This document shows positions 15,306 to 16,752 of a stretch of 16,752 nucleotides of DNA, piece after piece. The notes under the pieces are model-generated. The model saw only the letters and a list, made by a program, of their open reading frames with translations, was not told the origin of the DNA and did no database searches. A program made the position numbers and the translations under genes. How positions within the stretch are numbered: position 1 is the first letter of the stretch; the number at the start of each line of letters is the position of its first letter. Source of the DNA: Mageeibacillus sp. UBA1212 (GTDB taxonomy: Bacteria > Bacillota > Clostridia > UBA1212); NCBI GenBank assembly GCA_002309655.1, contig DBXM01000050.1, positions 58,021-74,772 on the forward strand. The letters are read 5' to 3'.

Positions 15306-15347
15306 CTAAAACAATATTTAAGTATTCGAAAGGAGTTGCAATTATGA
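15282..15347 (+). other. possible 21-codon leader ORF overlapping the surface-protein start
   Basis: The ATG inside repeat copy C opens a frame beginning MLFTQAASLKQ that ends at TGA 15345-15347, overlapping the ATG (15344) of the surface protein as ATGA. The arrangement is that of a translationally coupled leader peptide. No good ribosome site precedes it, so expression is doubtful. Confidence 0.25.
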
Positions 15348-16702
15348 AAAAAATTCTCAGCGTTATTCTGGCTCTGGTGGTACTTTTCGCGATGTCGGGA
15401 ATTCTGTCGTTCGCGGAGGAAGGCGGCGAAACGCAGCCTGACGGTCCGGACGAGACCACCTTCAGAGTCTACACCTACGACCCGACCGTCGCCTGGGCGC
15501 CTTCTGTCTGGTTCAACACGTTCGACCCGGACGGCGAGTGCACCGGCACGGACTTCGCTATCTTCAACAGCGCCGCTCCCGTCAAGGCGGTCGGCTTTCC
15601 CGAACTGTACGCGGGCATCTCGGCCAACGGAGCGGACTGCACGGTGAGGTTCGAAATCTTCAAGTGGGATACCGACGCCGCGAAAACCGTTTCCGGAACG
15701 CCTGTCGTTTCGAAGGATATCTACTTTGACGGCGACGTCAAGAATCTCCACATTCCTTTTGACGCACCCGCGCCGGCAGGCCAGTACCTGTTCAGGGTCA
15801 CGCAGCTCACCGGCATCGGCGACGAGGACCAGCGGCCCTACTCGGTGCTTCCGATCAGCGACCTCAAGTTCTCGGCCTCGAAGCTCGAATTCGACGCGAG
15901 AGGACCGTTCGTGTTCTACGTCGACTGCGAGAAGAAAGAGGGGCTGACCGATTACTTCCTCAACCTGGAAGGAAAGGAATCCGAAATCGAGATTCTTCCC
16001 GAAAAAACGGTCATTCCGCGCAACAACATCGGCGTTCACCCGATTTTCGACTACGGTATCGTCACGCCCGAAGTTCCCGCGGGCCAGGTGCTCTACTCGT
16101 TCGCACTGATCGAGTCCCCCACGTGGATGAACACGAACGGCGACTCGGACGTCATTTACGAGGTGTACAAGTGGACCGGCGACTACGAGGAGAGCTACAA
16201 GGCGAGGCCCATCGCTTCCGGCGAAATCCTGAACCACGCGGACAACTCTAACCTCACGCTGACTTTCGGAACAGCGCTCCGCTACGGCCACAGATACCTT
16301 ATCGTCATCACCAGGTCGAACGAAGGCGCAATCGGCTACTATGAAGGCGTAATGCCCGTTCCCGACGGCTGGGAATTCTACGAGTACGGCGAGCAGGTAT
16401 TTGACTACTGTGCCGCGATCAAGGTTGCGTACGCCAACGTAGGCGACCTCGGCCCCGAAGCCACCGACGAGCCGCCCGCCGAACAGCCTACCGAAGCTCC
16501 GGTCGAAAATCCCACCGAACCGCCTGTAGAAAACGAAACGCAGCAGCCGGCCGAAAAGCCCACCGAAGCGCCCGTTGAAAAACCGACCGACAAGCCGGCC
16601 GAAAAGCCCGGTAAAAAAGGCTGCGGCGGCACCGTCGCCGGCGGCTCGCTCGCAGTCCTGGCGCTCGCCGCCTTCGCGTTCATCTCGAGGAAAAAGAGAT
16701 AA
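15344..16702 (+). CDS. secreted surface protein with duplicated domain, PTE stalk and GCGG-helix-KKR tail
   Basis: A 452-aa protein. The start is fixed by AGGAG (15331-15335), eight bases upstream; the longer frame from 15266 is set aside. MKKILSVILALVVLFAMSGI... is a signal peptide, probably cut after SFA (residue 24). Two beta-rich modules follow and resemble each other: VRFEIFKWDTD to YLFRVTQLTG (about 101-156) against VIYEVYKWTGD to YLIVITRSNEG (about 270-328). A low-complexity stalk of PTEAPVE/PTEPPVE/PTDKPAE units (about 371-423) leads to KKGCGG (424-429), a hydrophobic helix (430-447) and SRKKR. Cys427 before the helix recalls the C-terminal anchors of many clostridial surface proteins; the anchoring mechanism is not established. 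The function of the modules is unknown, possibly binding a glycan or host ligand. Confidence 0.85.
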   Translation: MKKILSVILALVVLFAMSGILSFAEEGGETQPDGPDETTFRVYTYDPTVAWAPSVWFNTFDPDGECTGTDFAIFNSAAPVKAVGFPELYAGISANGADCTVRFEIFKWDTDAAKTVSGTPVVSKDIYFDGDVKNLHIPFDAPAPAGQYLFRVTQLTGIGDEDQRPYSVLPISDLKFSASKLEFDARGPFVFYVDCEKKEGLTDYFLNLEGKESEIEILPEKTVIPRNNIGVHPIFDYGIVTPEVPAGQVLYSFALIESPTWMNTNGDSDVIYEVYKWTGDYEESYKARPIASGEILNHADNSNLTLTFGTALRYGHRYLIVITRSNEGAIGYYEGVMPVPDGWEFYEYGEQVFDYCAAIKVAYANVGDLGPEATDEPPAEQPTEAPVENPTEPPVENETQQPAEKPTEAPVEKPTDKPAEKPGKKGCGGTVAGGSLAVLALAAFAFISRKKR

Positions 16703-16752
16703 CACTTTAATTTTGAATTCTTCGGTTTAATACCTGTATAAAGGGGGCGCGG
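16703..16752. other. window edge, no feature recognised
   Basis: The 50 bases after the surface-protein stop are AT-rich and show no clear hairpin terminator. AAGGGGG at 16741-16747 near the very end could be a ribosome site for a gene outside the window. Confidence 0.3.

Noticed and set aside
15266..15343. Upstream start for the surface protein at 15266
   Set aside because: It would put a polar stretch before a typical signal peptide, and AGGAG precedes the ATG at 15344.
15278..16705. 475-codon open frame on the minus strand opposite the surface protein
   Set aside because: The FGRLFG-type repeats are the antisense of the PTE stalk; the plus strand has signal peptide, ribosome site and anchor.

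Overview
The window looks like a chromosomal stretch of an uncultured Gram-positive anaerobe of the class Clostridia, probably a gut or rumen lineage. This is inferred from three things: GC-rich coding with strong GGAGG-type ribosome sites, a surface protein with a Pro/Thr/Glu stalk ending in a GCGG-helix-KKR tail, and a gene content dominated by carbohydrate-active and esterase enzymes. No RNA gene, CRISPR array, insertion sequence or phage gene was seen.

Layout. (1) 1-4166, plus strand: a good sigma-A-type promoter drives a two-gene operon, a GH63/MGH1-like (alpha/alpha)6 glycosidase followed with ATGA overlap by a GH38 alpha-mannosidase; a hairpin terminator follows. (2) 4366-6529, minus strand: two tightly linked radical SAM genes, a HemN/HemW-like protein and a SPASM-like protein with three C-terminal CxxC pairs. 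They are more AT-rich than their neighbours and have weak ribosome sites. (3) 6716-11432, minus strand: a probable six-gene operon with an EstA/esterase-D-type esterase, a membrane-anchored alpha/beta hydrolase, a YwaF/TIGR02206 membrane protein, a ThuA-like protein, a 63-aa two-helix membrane protein and a four-helix membrane protein with an acidic tail. (4) 11633-12090, plus strand: a broken gene, where the sugar-binding half of an AraC-type regulator runs into the tail of a different gene. (5) 12186-16702, plus strand: a promoter, a large lipoprotein glycosidase (PKD-like, F5/8C-like and six-hairpin domains), a 107-aa conserved-looking hypothetical, and a secreted wall/membrane-anchored protein with an internal duplication.

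Working together. The cytosolic GH63-like/GH38 pair and the exported six-hairpin lipoprotein suggest stepwise breakdown of mannose-containing or branched glycans outside and inside the cell. The esterases and the ThuA-like protein fit removal of acyl groups and further sugar processing. This joint role is inference.

The least explained signals are these: a dispersed 38-nt element with a hairpin and an MLFTQA-coding core, present three times and each time ahead of a gene in the sense direction; two arrays of TTCC/GGAAA motifs phased at about 10.4 bp at both ends of the hydrolase gene; and the AraC chimera.
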